Positions 39,226-53,430 are shown, counted from the first letter of the stretch. The stretch is DNA of 64,000 bases from Toxonevra muliebris (GCA_963691655.1 CAVNUY010000056.1:241813-305812), one strand, 5' to 3'. The notes: generated from the sequence alone by a model not told the origin. Translations and numbers: made by a program.

Positions 39226-41460
39226 ATTCGGAATTAATATTCGGAATTAAAATTCGGAATTAAAATTCGGAATTAAAATTCGGAATTAAAATTCGGAATT
39301 TAAATTCGGAATTAAAATTGGGAATTTAAATTCGGAATTAATATTCGGAATTAAAATTCGGAATTAAAATTCGGAATTAAAATTCGGAATTAAAATTCGA
39401 AATTAAAATTCGGAATTAAAATTCGGAATTAAAATTCGGAATTAAAATTCGAATTTAAAATTCGGAATTAAAATTCGGAATTAAAATTCTTAATTAAAAT
39501 TGGGAATTTAAATTCGGAATTAATATTCGGAATTAAAATTCGGAATTAAAATTCGGAATTAAAATTCGGAATTAAAATTCGGAATTAAAATTCGGAATTA
39601 AAATTCGAAATTAAAATTCGAAATTAAAATTCGAAATTAAAATTCGGAATTAAAATTCGGAATTAAAATTCGGAATTAAAATTCGGAATTAAAATTCGTA
39701 ATTAAAATTCGGAATTAAAATTCGGAACTAAAATTCGAAATTAAAATTCGAAATTGAAATTCGGAATTAAAGTTCGGAATTAAAATTCGGAATTAAAATT
39801 CGAAATTAAAATTCGGAACTAAAATTCGGAATTAAAATTCGGAATTAAAATTCGGAATTAAAATTCGAAATTAAAATTCGAAATTAAAATTCGAAATTGA
39901 AATTCGGAATTAAAATTCGGAATTAAAATTCGGAATTAAAATTCGGAAATAAAATTCGGAATTAAAATTCGAAATTGAAATTCGAAATTAAAATTCGAAA
40001 TTAAAATTCGAAATTAAAATTCGGAATTAAAATTCGAAATTAAAATTCGAAATTAAAATTCGAAATTGAGATTCGGAATTAAAATTCGGAATTAAAATTC
40101 GGAATTAAAATTCGGAAATAAAATTCGGAATTAAAATTCGAAATTGAAATTCGAAATTAAAATTCGAAATTAAAATTCGAAATTAAAATTCGAAATTAAA
40201 ATTCGAAATTAAAATTCGAAATTTAGATTCGAAATTTAAATTCGGAATTAAAATTCGGAATTAAAATTCGGAATTAAAATTCGGAAATAAAATTCGGAAT
40301 TAAAATTCGAAATTGAAATTCGAAATTAAAATTCGGAATTAAAATTCGAAATTGAAATTCGAAATTAAAATTCGAAATTAAAATTCGAAATTAAAATTCG
40401 AAATTAAAATTCGAAATTAAAATTCGAAATTAAAATTCGAAATTAAAATTCGGAACTAAAATTCGGAATTAAAATTCGGAATTAAAATTCGGAATTAAAA
40501 TTCGGAATTAAAATTCGAAATTAAAATTCGAAATTGAAATTCGGAATTAAAATTCGGAATTAAAATTCGGAATTAAAATTCGGAAATAAAATTCGGAATT
40601 AAAATTCGAAATTGAAATTCGAAATTAAAATTCGAAATTAAAATTGGAAATTAAAATTCGAAATTAAAATTCGAAATTAAAATTCGAAATTAAAATTCGA
40701 AATTTAAATTCGAAATTTAAATTCGAAATTAAAATTCGAAATTAAAATTCGAAATTGAAATTCGAAATTAAAATTCGAAATTAAAATTCGAAATTAAAAT
40801 TCGAAATTAAAATTCGGAATTAAAATTCGGAATTAAAATTCGAAATTAAAATTCGAAATTAAAATTCGAAATTAAATTCGAAATTAAAATTCGAAATTAA
40901 AATTCGAAATTGAAATTCGAAATTAAAATTCGAAATTAAAATTCGAAATTAAATTCGAAACTAAAATTCGAAATTTAAATTCGAAATTAAAATTCGAAAT
41001 TAAAATTCGAAATTGAAATTCGAAATTAAAATTCGAAATTAAAATTCGAAATTAAAATTCGGAATTGAAATTCGAAATTAAACTTCGAAATTGAAATTCG
41101 AAATTAAAATACGAAATTTAAATTCGAAATTAAAATTCGAAATTGAAATTCGAAAATAAAAATCGAAATTAAAATTCGAAATTAAAATTCGGAATTAAAA
41201 TTCGGAATTAATATTCGGAATTAAAATTCGGAATTAAAATTCGGAATTAAAATTCGGAATTAAAATTCGGAATTAAAATTCGGAATTAAAATTCGGAGTT
41301 AAAATTCGGAATTAAATTTCGGAATTAAAATTCGGAATTAAAGTTCGGAATTAAAATTCGGAATTAAAATTCGGAATTAAAATTCGGAATTAAAATTCGG
41401 AATTAAAATTCGGAATTAAAATTCGGAATTAAAATTCGGAATTAAAATTCGGAATTAAAA

Positions 41461-41480
41461 TTCGGAATTAATATTCCGAA
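41461..41480. other. Short inverted repeat in family B
   Basis: TTCGGAAT and ATTCCGAA flank a 4-base TAAT spacer, an 8-bp perfect inverted repeat. It arises because one unit reads TTCCGAATT in place of TTCGGAATT. This could be a single G-to-C change in a near-palindromic context or a tiny inversion. Confidence 0.7.
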
Positions 41481-42630
41481 TTAAAATTCGGAATTAAAAT
41501 TCGGAATTAAAATTCGGAATTAAAATTCGGAATTAATATTCGGAATTAAAATTCGGAATTAAAATTCGGAATTAAAATTCGGAATTAAAATTCGGAATTA
41601 AAATTCGGAATTAAAATTCGGAATTAATATTCGGAATTAAAATTCGGAATTAAAATTCGGAATTAAAATTCGGAATTAATATTCGGAATTAAAATTCGGA
41701 AATAAAATTCGGAGTTAAAATTCGGAATTAAAATTCGGACTTAAAATTCGGAATTAAATTTCGGAATTAAAATTCGGAATTAAAATTCGGAATTAAAATT
41801 CGGAATTAATATTCGGAATTAATATTCGGAATTAAATTTCGGAATTAAAATTCGGAATTAAAATTCGGAATTAAAATTCGGAATTAAAATTCGGAATTAA
41901 AATTCGGAATTAAAATTCGGAATTAATATTCGGAATTAAAATTCGGAATTAAAATTCGGAATTAAAATTCGGAATTAAAATTCGGAATTAAAATTCGGAA
42001 TTAAAATTCGTAATTAAAATTCGGAATTAAAATTCGGAATTAAAATTCGGAATTAAAATTCGGAATTAAAATTCGAAATTAAAATTCGAAATTGAAATTC
42101 GGAATTAAAATTCGGAATTAAAATTCGGAAATAAAATTCGGAATTAAAATTCGAAATTGAAATTCGAAATTAAAATTCGAAATTAAAATTCGAAATTAAA
42201 ATTCGGAATTAAAATTCGAAATTAAAATTCGAAATTAAAATTCGAAATTGAAATTCGGAATTAAAATTCGGAATTAAAATTCGGAATTAAAATTCGGAAA
42301 TAAAATTCGGAATTAAAATTCGAAATTGAAATTCGAAATTAAACTTCGAAATTAAAATTCGAAATTAAAATTCGAAATTAAAATTCGAAATTAAAATTCG
42401 AAATTTAAATTCGAAATTTAAATTCGGAATTAAAATTCGGAATTAAAATTCTTAATTAAAATTCGGAATTAAAATTCGGAATTAATATTCGGAATTAAAA
42501 TTCGGAATTAAAATTCGGAATTAAAATTCGGAATTAAAATTCGGAATTAAAATTCGGAATTAAAATTCGGAATTAAAATTCGGAATTAAAATTCGGAATT
42601 AAAATTCGGAATTAAAATTCGGAATTAATA

Positions 42631-42653
42631 TTCGGAATTTTAAAAATTCCGAA
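42631..42653. other. 11-bp-stem hairpin marking a local strand inversion
   Basis: Arms TTCGGAATTTT (42631-42641) and AAAATTCCGAA (42643-42653) are perfect reverse complements around a single A. The right arm is a family B unit read on the opposite strand, after which the forward array resumes directly with ATTCGG. This is the clearest place in 64 kb where the unit orientation flips. It looks like a template switch or foldback repair scar. Confidence 0.85.
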
Positions 42654-43529
42654 ATTCGGAATTAAAATTCGGAATTAATATTCGGAATTAAAATTCGGAA
42701 TTAAAATTCGGAATTAAAATTCGGAATTAAAATTCGAAATTTAAATTCGAAATTTAAATTCGGAATTAAAATTCGGAATTAAAATTCGGAATTAAAATTC
42801 GGAAATAAAATTCGGAATTAAAATTCGAAATTGAAATTCGAAATTAAAATTCGGAATTAAAATTCGAAATTGAAATTCGAAATTAAAATTCGAAATTAAA
42901 ATTCGAAATTAAAATTCGAAATTAAAATTCGAAATTAAAATTCGAAATTTAAATTCGAAATTTAAATTCGGAATTAAAATTCGGAATTAAAATTCGGAAT
43001 TAAAATTCGGAAATAAAATTCGGAATTAAAATTCGAAATTGAAATTCGAAATTAAAATTCGGAATTAAAATTCGAAATTGAAATTCGAAATTAAAATTCG
43101 AAATTAAAATTCGAAATTAAAATTCGAAATTAAAATTCGAAATTAAAATTCGAAATTAAAATTCGGAATTAAAATTCGGAATTAAAATTCGGAAATAAAA
43201 TTCGGAATTAAAATTCGAAATTGAAATTCGAAATTAAAATTCGGAATTAAAATTCGAAATTGAAATTCGAAATTAAAATTCGAAATTAAAATTCGAAATT
43301 AAAATTCGAAATTAAAATTCGAAATTTAAATTCGGAATTAAAATTCGGAATTAAAATTCGGAATTAAAATTCGGAAATAAAATTCGGAATTAAAATTCGA
43401 AATTGAAATTCGAAATTAAAATTCGGAATTAAAATTCGAAATTGAAATTCGAAATTAAAATTCGAAATTAAAATTCGAAATTAAAATTCGAAATTAAAAT
43501 TCGAAATTAAAATTCGAAATTAAAATTCG

Positions 43530-46500
43530 AAATTAAAATTCGAAATTAAAATTCGAAATTGAAATTCGAAACTAAAATTCGAAATTGAAACTCGAAATTA
43601 AAATTCGAAATTGTAATTCGAAATTAAAATTCGGAATTAAAATTCGGAATTAAAATTCGAAATTGAAATTCGAAATTAAAATTCGAAATTAAAATTCGAA
43701 ATTAAAATTCGAAATTGAAATTCGAAATTAAAATTCGAAATTAAAATTCGAAATTAAAATTCGAAATTAAAATTCGAAATTGAAATTCGAAATTAAAATT
43801 CGAAATTGAAATTCGAAATTAAAATTCGAAATTTAAATTCGAAATTGAAATTCGGAATTAAAATTCGAAATTGAAATTCGAAAATAAAATTCGAAATTAA
43901 AATTCGAAATTAAATTCGAAATTAAATTCGAAATTAAAATTCGAAATTAAATTTCGAAATTAAAATTCGAAATTAAAATTCGAAATTGAAACTCGAAATT
44001 AAAATTCGAAATTGAAATTCGAAATTAAACTTCGAAATTAAAATTCGAAATTAAAATTCGAAATTGAAATTCGAAATTAAAATTCGAAATTGAAATTCGA
44101 AATTAAAATTCGAAATTAAAATTCGAAATTAAAATTCGAAATTAAAATTCGAAATTGAAATTCGAAATTAAAATTCGAAATTGAAATTCGAAATTAAAAT
44201 TCGAAATTTAAATTCGAAATTGAAATTCGGAATTAAAATTCGAAATTGAAATTCGAAAATAAAATTCGAAATTAAAATTCGAAATTAAAATTCGAAATTG
44301 AAATTCGAAATTAAAATTCGAAATTGAAATTCGAAATTAAAATTCGAAATTTAAATTCGAAATTGAAATTCGGAATTAAAATTCGAAATTGAAATTCGAA
44401 AATAAAATTCGAAATTAAAATTCGAAATTAAAATTCGGAATTAAAATTCGGAATTAAAATTCGAAATTAAAATTCGAAATTAAAATTCGAAATTAAAATT
44501 CGAAATTGAAATTCGAAATTGAAATTCGAAATTAAAATTCGAAATTGAAATTCGAAATTAAAATTCGAAATTAAAATTCGAAATTAAAATTCGAAATTAA
44601 AATTCGGAATTAAAATTCGGAATTAAAATTCGAAATTGAAATTCGAAATTAAAATTCGAAATTAAAATTCGAAATTAAAATTCGAAATTGAAATTCGAAA
44701 TTAAAATTCGAAATTAAAATTCGGAATTAAAATTCGGAATTAAAATTCGAAATTGAAATTCGAAATTAAAATTCGAAATTAAAATTCGAAATTAAAATTC
44801 GAAATTGAAATTCGAAATTAAAATTCGAAATTAAAATTCGAAATTAAAATTCGAAATTGAAATTCGAAATTAAAATTCGAAATTGAAATTCGAAATTAAA
44901 ATTCGAAATTTAAATTCGAAATTAAAATTCGAAATTGAAATTCGAAATTAAAATTCGAAATTGAAACTCGAAATTAAAATTCGAAATTGAAATTCGAAAT
45001 TAAAATTCGAAATTAAAATTCGAAATTTAAATTCGAAATTTAAATTCGAAATTGAAAATCGAAATTAAAATTCGGAATTAAAATTCGGAATTAAAATTCG
45101 GAATTAAAATTCGAAATTAAAATTCGGAATTAAAATTCTTAATTAAAATTGGGAATTTAAATTCGGAATTAATATTCGGAATTAAAATTCGGAATTAAAA
45201 TTCGGAATTAAAATTCGGAATTAAAATTCGGAATTAAAATTCGGAATTAAAATTCGGAATTAAAATTCGAAATTAAAATTCGAAATTAAAATTCGAAATT
45301 AAAATTCGGAATTAAAATTCGGAATTAAAATTCGGAATTAAAATTCGTAATTAAAATTCGGAATTAAAATTCGGAACTAAAATTCGAAATTAAGATTCGA
45401 AATTGAAATTCGGAATTAAAGTTCGGAATTAAAATTCGGAATTAAAATTCGAAATTAAAATTCGGAACTAAAATTCGGAATTAAAATTCGGAATTAAAAT
45501 TCGGAATTAAAATTCGGAATTAAAATTCGGAATTAAAATTCGAAATTAAAATTCGAAATTAAAATTCGAAATTGAAATTCGGAATTAAAATTCGGAATTA
45601 AAATTCGGAATTAAAATTCGGAAATAAAATTCGGAATTAAAATTCGAAATTGAAATTCGAAATTAAAATTCGGAATTAAAATTCGAAATTGAAATTCGAA
45701 ATTAAAATTCGAAATTAAAATTCGAAATTAAAATTCGAAATTAAAATTCGAAATTAAAATTCGAAATTAAAATTCGGAACTAAAATTCGGAATTAAAATT
45801 CGGAATTAAAATTCGGAATTAAAATTCGGAATTAAAATTCGAAATTAAAATTCGAAATTAAAATTCGAAATTGAAATTCGGAATTAAAATTCGGAATTAA
45901 AATTCGAAATTAAAATTCGAAATTAAAATTCGAAATTAAAATTCGAAATTAAAATTCGAAATTAAAATTCGGAACTAAAATTCGGAATTAAAATTCGGAA
46001 TTAAAATTCGGAATTAAAATTCGGAATTAAAATTCGGAATTAAAATTCGAAATTAAAATTCGAAATTAAAATTCGAAATTAAATTCGAAATTAAAATTCG
46101 AAATTAAAATTCGAAATTAAAATTCGAAATTAAAATTCGAAATTGAAATTCGAAATTAAAATTCGAAATTAAAATTCGAAATTAAAATTCGAAATTAAAA
46201 TTCGGAATTAAAATTCGGAATTAAAATTCGAAATTGAAATTCGAAATTAAAATTCGAAATTAAAATTCGAAATTGAAATTCGAAAATAAAATTCGAAATT
46301 AAAATTCGAAATTAAAATTCGGAATTAAAATTCGGAATTAAAATTCGAAATTAAAATTCGAAATTAAAATTCGAAATTAAAATTCGAAATTGAAATTCGA
46401 AATTGAAATTCGAAATTAAAATTCGAAATTGAAATTCGAAATTAAAATTCGAAATTAAAATTCGAAATTAAAATTCGAAATTAAAATTCGGAATTAAAAT

Positions 46501-47910
46501 TCGGAATTAAAATTCGAAATTGAAATTCGAAATTAAAATTCGAAATTAAAATTCGAAATTAAAATTCGAAATTGAAATTCGAAATTAAAATTCGAAATTA
46601 AAATTCGGAATTAAAATTCGGAATTAAAATTCGAAATTGAAATTCGAAATTAAAATTCGAAATTAAAATTCGAAATTAAAATTCGAAATTGAAATTCGAA
46701 ATTAAAATTCGAAATTAAAATTCGAAATTAAAATTCGAAATTGAAATTCGAAATTAAAATTCGAAATTGAAATTCGAAATTAAAATTCGAAATTTAAATT
46801 CGAAATTAAAATTCGAAATTGAAATTCGAAATTAAAATTCGAAATTGAAACTCGAAATTAAAATTCGAAATTGAAATTCGAAATTAAAATTCGAAATTAA
46901 AATTCGAAATTTAAATTCGAAATTTAAATTCGAAATTGAAAATCGAAATTAAAATTCGGAATTAAAATTCGGAATTAAAATTCGGAATTAAAATTCGAAA
47001 TTAAAATTCGGAATTAAAATTCTTAATTAAAATTGGGAATTTAAATTCGGAATTAATATTCGGAATTAAAATTCGGAATTAAAATTCGGAATTAAAATTC
47101 GGAATTAAAATTCGGAATTAAAATTCGGAATTAAAATTCGGAATTAAAATTCGAAATTAAAATTCGAAATTAAAATTCGAAATTAAAATTCGGAATTAAA
47201 ATTCGGAATTAAAATTCGGAATTAAAATTCGTAATTAAAATTCGGAATTAAAATTCGGAACTAAAATTCGAAATTAAGATTCGAAATTGAAATTCGGAAT
47301 TAAAGTTCGGAATTAAAATTCGGAATTAAAATTCGAAATTAAAATTCGGAACTAAAATTCGGAATTAAAATTCGGAATTAAAATTCGGAATTAAAATTCG
47401 GAATTAAAATTCGGAATTAAAATTCGAAATTAAAATTCGAAATTAAAATTCGAAATTGAAATTCGGAATTAAAATTCGGAATTAAAATTCGGAATTAAAA
47501 TTCGGAAATAAAATTCGGAATTAAAATTCGAAATTGAAATTCGAAATTAAAATTCGGAATTAAAATTCGAAATTGAAATTCGAAATTAAAATTCGAAATT
47601 AAAATTCGAAATTAAAATTCGAAATTAAAATTCGAAATTAAAATTCGAAATTAAAATTCGGAACTAAAATTCGGAATTAAAATTCGGAATTAAAATTCGG
47701 AATTAAAATTCGGAATTAAAATTCGAAATTAAAATTCGAAATTAAAATTCGAAATTGAAATTCGGAATTAAAATTCGGAATTAAAATTCGAAATTAAAAT
47801 TCGAAATTAAAATTCGAAATTAAAATTCGAAATTAAAATTCGAAATTAAAATTCGGAACTAAAATTCGGAATTAAAATTCGGAATTAAAATTCGGAATTA
47901 AAATTCGAAA
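43530..47910. repeat. Higher-order block zeta, copy 1
   Basis: Colinear with 48777-53430. Landmark pairs at offset 5247 are CGAAACTAAAA 43572/48819, CGG at 43853/49100, AAATTTCG 43955/49202, GAAAATCG 45060/50307 and 46944/52191, and CTTAATT 45138/50385 and 47022/52269. Beyond 47232 the offset becomes 5520 because copy 2 gained 273 bp (21 units). Within the block, 45060-46944 is itself a 1,884-bp repeat period: CTTAATT and CGTAATT recur 1,884 bp apart (45138/47022, 45348/47232). Confidence 0.9.
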
Positions 47911-48777
47911 TTGAAATTCGAAATTAAAATTCGAAATTAAAATTCGAAATTAAAATTCGAAATTGAAATTCGAAATTAAAATTCGAAATTAAAATTCGAA
48001 ATTAAAATTCGAAATTAAAATTCGAAATTGAAATTCGAAATTAAAATTCGAAATTGAAATTCGAAATTAAAATTCGAAATTTAAATTCGAAATTGAAATT
48101 CGGAATTAAAATTCGAAATTGAAATTCGAAAATAAAATTCGAAATTAAAATTCGAAATTAAATTCGAAATTAAATTCGAAATTAAAATTCGAAATTAAAT
48201 TTCGAAATTAAAATTCGAAATTAAAATTCGAAATTGAAACTCGAAATTAAAATTCGAAATTGAAATTCGAAATTAAACTTCGAAATTAAAATTCGAAATT
48301 AAAATTCGAAATTGAAATTCGAAATTAAAATTCGAAATTGAAATTCGAAATTAAAATTCGGAATTAAAATTCGGAATTAAAATTCGAAATTGAAATTCGA
48401 AATTAAAATTCGAAATTAAAATTCGAAATTAAAATTCGAAATTGAAATTCGAAATTAAAATTCGAAATTAAAATTCGAAATTAAAATTCGAAATTAAAAT
48501 TCGAAATTAAAATTCGAAATTGAAATTCGAAACTAAAATTCGAAATTAAAATTCGAAATTGAAATTCGAAATTAAAATTCGAAATTGAAATTCGAAATTA
48601 AAATTCGAAATTAAAATTCGAAATTAAAATTCGAAATTAAAATTCGAAATTAAAATTCGAAATTGAAATTCGAAATTAAAATTCGAAATTAAAATTCGAA
48701 ATTAAAATTCGAAATTAAAATTCGGAATTAAAATTCGGAATTAAAATTCGAAATTGAAATTCGAAATTAAAATTCGA
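47910..48777. repeat. Link between zeta copies, with 999-bp offset repeat
   Basis: Family A and G units. About 48020-48355 matches 49019-49354 at offset 999 (CGG at 48101/49100, AAATTTCG at 48203/49202). The shared part contains three 12-bp units close together (TTCGAAATTAAA), a combination also at 43910-43955. No non-satellite content. Confidence 0.8.
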
Positions 48778-51700
48778 AATTAAAATTCGAAATTAAAATT
48801 CGAAATTGAAATTCGAAACTAAAATTCGAAATTGAAACTCGAAATTAAAATTCGAAATTGAAATTCGAAATTAAAATTCGGAATTAAAATTCGGAATTAA
48901 AATTCGAAATTGAAATTCGAAATTAAAATTCGAAATTAAAATTCGAAATTAAAATTCGAAATTGAAATTCGAAATTAAAATTCGAAATTAAAATTCGAAA
49001 TTAAAATTCGAAATTAAAATTCGAAATTGAAATTCGAAATTAAAATTCGAAATTGAAATTCGAAATTAAAATTCGAAATTTAAATTCGAAATTGAAATTC
49101 GGAATTAAAATTCGAAATTGAAATTCGAAAATAAAATTCGAAATTAAAATTCGAAATTAAATTCGAAATTAAATTCGAAATTAAAATTCGAAATTAAATT
49201 TCGAAATTAAAATTCGAAATTAAAATTCGAAATTGAAACTCGAAATTAAAATTCGAAATTGAAATTCGAAATTAAACTTCGAAATTAAAATTCGAAATTA
49301 AAATTCGAAATTGAAATTCGAAATTAAAATTCGAAATTGAAATTCGAAATTAAAATTCGAAATTAAAATTCGAAATTAAAATTCGAAATTAAAATTCGAA
49401 ATTGAAATTCGAAATTAAAATTCGAAATTGAAATTCGAAATTAAAATTCGAAATTTAAATTCGAAATTGAAATTCGGAATTAAAATTCGAAATTGAAATT
49501 CGAAAATAAAATTCGAAATTAAAATTCGAAATTAAAATTCGAAATTGAAATTCGAAATTAAAATTCGAAATTGAAATTCGAAATTAAAATTCGAAATTTA
49601 AATTCGAAATTGAAATTCGGAATTAAAATTCGAAATTGAAATTCGAAAATAAAATTCGAAATTAAAATTCGAAATTAAAATTCGGAATTAAAATTCGGAA
49701 TTAAAATTCGAAATTAAAATTCGAAATTAAAATTCGAAATTAAAATTCGAAATTGAAATTCGAAATTGAAATTCGAAATTAAAATTCGAAATTGAAATTC
49801 GAAATTAAAATTCGAAATTAAAATTCGAAATTAAAATTCGAAATTAAAATTCGGAATTAAAATTCGGAATTAAAATTCGAAATTGAAATTCGAAATTAAA
49901 ATTCGAAATTAAAATTCGAAATTAAAATTCGAAATTGAAATTCGAAATTAAAATTCGAAATTAAAATTCGGAATTAAAATTCGGAATTAAAATTCGAAAT
50001 TGAAATTCGAAATTAAAATTCGAAATTAAAATTCGAAATTAAAATTCGAAATTGAAATTCGAAATTAAAATTCGAAATTAAAATTCGAAATTAAAATTCG
50101 AAATTGAAATTCGAAATTAAAATTCGAAATTGAAATTCGAAATTAAAATTCGAAATTTAAATTCGAAATTAAAATTCGAAATTGAAATTCGAAATTAAAA
50201 TTCGAAATTGAAACTCGAAATTAAAATTCGAAATTGAAATTCGAAATTAAAATTCGAAATTAAAATTCGAAATTTAAATTCGAAATTTAAATTCGATATT
50301 GAAAATCGAAATTAAAATTCGGAATTAAAATTCGGAATTAAAATTCGGAATTAAAATTCGAAATTAAAATTCGGAATTAAAATTCTTAATTAAAATTGGG
50401 AATTTAAATTCGGAATTAATATTCGGAATTAAAATTCGGAATTAAAATTCGGAATTAAAATTCGGAATTAAAATTCGGAATTAAAATTCGGAATTAAAAT
50501 TCGGAATTAAAATTCGAAATTAAAATTCGAAATTAAAATTCGAAATTAAAATTCGGAATTAAAATTCGGAATTAAAATTCGGAATTAAAATTCGTAATTA
50601 AAATTCGGAATTAAAATTCGGAACTAAAATTCGAAATTAAGATTCGAAATTGAAATTCGGAATTAAAGTTCGGAATTAAAATTCGGAATTAAAATTCGAA
50701 ATTAAAATTCGGAACTAAAATTCGGAATTAAAATTCGGAATTAAAATTCGGAATTAAAATTCGGAATTAAAATTCGGAATTAAAATTCGAAATTAAAATT
50801 CGAAATTAAAATTCGAAATTGAAATTCGGAATTAAAATTCGGAATTAAAATTCGGAATTAAAATTCGGAAATAAAATTCGGAATTAAAATTCGAAATTGA
50901 AATTCGAAATTAAAATTCGGAATTAAAATTCGAAATTGAAATTCGAAATTAAAATTCGAAATTAAAATTCGAAATTAAAATTCGAAATTAAAATTCGAAA
51001 TTAAAATTCGAAATTAAAATTCGGAACTAAAATTCGGAATTAAAATTCGGAATTAAAATTCGGAATTAAAATTCGGAATTAAAATTCGAAATTAAAATTC
51101 GAAATTAAAATTCGAAATTGAAATTCGGAATTAAAATTCGGAATTAAAATTCGAAATTAAAATTCGAAATTAAAATTCGAAATTAAAATTCGAAATTAAA
51201 ATTCGAAATTAAAATTCGGAACTAAAATTCGGAATTAAAATTCGGAATTAAAATTCGGAATTAAAATTCGGAATTAAAATTCGGAATTAAAATTCGAAAT
51301 TAAAATTCGAAATTAAAATTCGAAATTAAATTCGAAATTAAAATTCGAAATTAAAATTCGAAATTAAAATTCGAAATTAAAATTCGAAATTGAAATTCGA
51401 AATTAAAATTCGAAATTAAAATTCGAAATTAAAATTCGAAATTAAAATTCGGAATTAAAATTCGGAATTAAAATTCGAAATTGAAATTCGAAATTAAAAT
51501 TCGAAATTAAAATTCGAAATTGAAATTCGAAAATAAAATTCGAAATTAAAATTCGAAATTAAAATTCGGAATTAAAATTCGGAATTAAAATTCGAAATTA
51601 AAATTCGAAATTAAAATTCGAAATTAAAATTCGAAATTGAAATTCGAAATTGAAATTCGAAATTAAAATTCGAAATTGAAATTCGAAATTAAAATTCGAA

Positions 51701-53430
51701 ATTAAAATTCGAAATTAAAATTCGAAATTAAAATTCGGAATTAAAATTCGGAATTAAAATTCGAAATTGAAATTCGAAATTAAAATTCGAAATTAAAATT
51801 CGAAATTAAAATTCGAAATTGAAATTCGAAATTAAAATTCGAAATTAAAATTCGGAATTAAAATTCGGAATTAAAATTCGAAATTGAAATTCGAAATTAA
51901 AATTCGAAATTAAAATTCGAAATTAAAATTCGAAATTGAAATTCGAAATTAAAATTCGAAATTAAAATTCGAAATTAAAATTCGAAATTGAAATTCGAAA
52001 TTAAAATTCGAAATTGAAATTCGAAATTAAAATTCGAAATTTAAATTCGAAATTAAAATTCGAAATTGAAATTCGAAATTAAAATTCGAAATTGAAACTC
52101 GAAATTAAAATTCGAAATTGAAATTCGAAATTAAAATTCGAAATTAAAATTCGAAATTTAAATTCGAAATTTAAATTCGAAATTGAAAATCGAAATTAAA
52201 ATTCGGAATTAAAATTCGGAATTAAAATTCGGAATTAAAATTCGAAATTAAAATTCGGAATTAAAATTCTTAATTAAAATTGGGAATTTAAATTCGGAAT
52301 TAATATTCGGAATTAAAATTCGGAATTAAAATTCGGAATTAAAATTCGGAATTAAAATTCGGAATTAAAATTCGGAATTAAAATTCGGAATTAAAATTCG
52401 AAATTAAAATTCGAAATTAAAATTCGAAATTAAAATTCGGAATTAAAGTTCGGAATTAAAATTCGGAATTAAAATTCGAAATTAAAATTCGGAACTAAAA
52501 TTCGGAATTAAAATTCGGAATTAAAATTCGGAATTAAAATTCGGAATTAAAATTCGGAATTAAAATTCGTAATTAAAATTCGGAATTAAAATTCGGAACT
52601 AAAATTCGAAATTAAGATTCGAAATTGAAATTCGGAATTAAAGTTCGGAATTAAAATTCGGAATTAAAATTCGAAATTAAAATTCGGAACTAAAATTCGG
52701 AATTAAAATTCGGAATTAAAATTCGGAATTAAAGTTCGGAATTAAAATTCGGAATTAAAATTCGAAATTAAAATTCGGAACTAAAATTCGAAATTAAGAT
52801 TCGAAATTGAAATTCGGAATTAAAGTTCGGAATTAAAATTCGGAATTAAAATTCGAAATTAAAATTCGGAACTAAAATTCGGAATTAAAATTCGGAATTA
52901 AAATTCGGAATTAAAATTCGGAATTAAAATTCGGAATTAAAATTCGAAATTAAAATTCGAAATTAAAATTCGAAATTGAAATTCGGAATTAAAATTCGGA
53001 ATTAAAATTCGGAATTAAAATTCGGAAATAAAATTCGGAATTAAAATTCGAAATTGAAATTCGAAATTAAAATTCGGAATTAAAATTCGAAATTGAAATT
53101 CGAAATTAAAATTCGAAATTAAAATTCGAAATTAAAATTCGAAATTAAAATTCGAAATTAAAATTCGAAATTAAAATTCGGAACTAAAATTCGGAATTAA
53201 AATTCGGAATTAAAATTCGGAATTAAAATTCGGAATTAAAATTCGAAATTAAAATTCGAAATTAAAATTCGAAATTGAAATTCGGAATTAAAATTCGGAA
53301 TTAAAATTCGAAATTAAAATTCGAAATTAAAATTCGAAATTAAAATTCGAAATTAAAATTCGAAATTAAAATTCGGAACTAAAATTCGGAATTAAAATTC
53401 GGAATTAAAATTCGGAATTAAAATTCGGAA
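48777..53430. repeat. Higher-order block zeta, copy 2
   Basis: Tandem partner of 43530-47910. CTTAATT at 50385 and 52269 keeps the 1,884-bp inner spacing and lies 3,363 bp from the last marker of copy 1. A unique TTCGATATTG change at about 50295 is absent from the other three instances of this landmark. After 52269 the block gains 273 bp through local expansion before correspondence resumes at 53184 (partner 47664) and 53379 (partner 47859). Confidence 0.9.
52430..52870. repeat. Local expansion of a 182-195-bp module
   Basis: AAAGTTCGG occurs at 52448, 52643, 52734 and 52825. Three of these are followed by two B units, one A unit and GGAACTAAAA. Spacings are 195 bp (15 units) and 182 bp (14 units). 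Zeta copy 1 has one instance, near 47300, so this is a recent gain accounting for the 273-bp length excess of copy 2. Confidence 0.83.

Larger units (their letters stand above)
39225..43530. repeat. Family B-dense domain
   Basis: TTCGGAATTAAAA dominates, with many AATATTCGG (position 12 T) units, single GGAGTT and GGACTT units (near 41710-41740), and interspersed patches of A units. Landmarks are TTGGGAATTT at 39320 and 39502 (182 bp apart, and 221 bp from 39099), CTTAATT at 39489 and 42451, CGTAATT at 39699 and 42010, and TTAGATTCG at 40226. The stretch around 39489-39699 matches 45138-45348 at offset 5649. G-type units are scarce in pure B runs and return in the A patches. Confidence 0.85.

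Noticed and set aside
39225..43530. Promoter or polyadenylation signals (AATAAA-like strings in GAAAATAAAA units)
   Set aside because: They arise from a single T-to-A change in the satellite unit, recur as duplicated landmarks, and have no gene near them.
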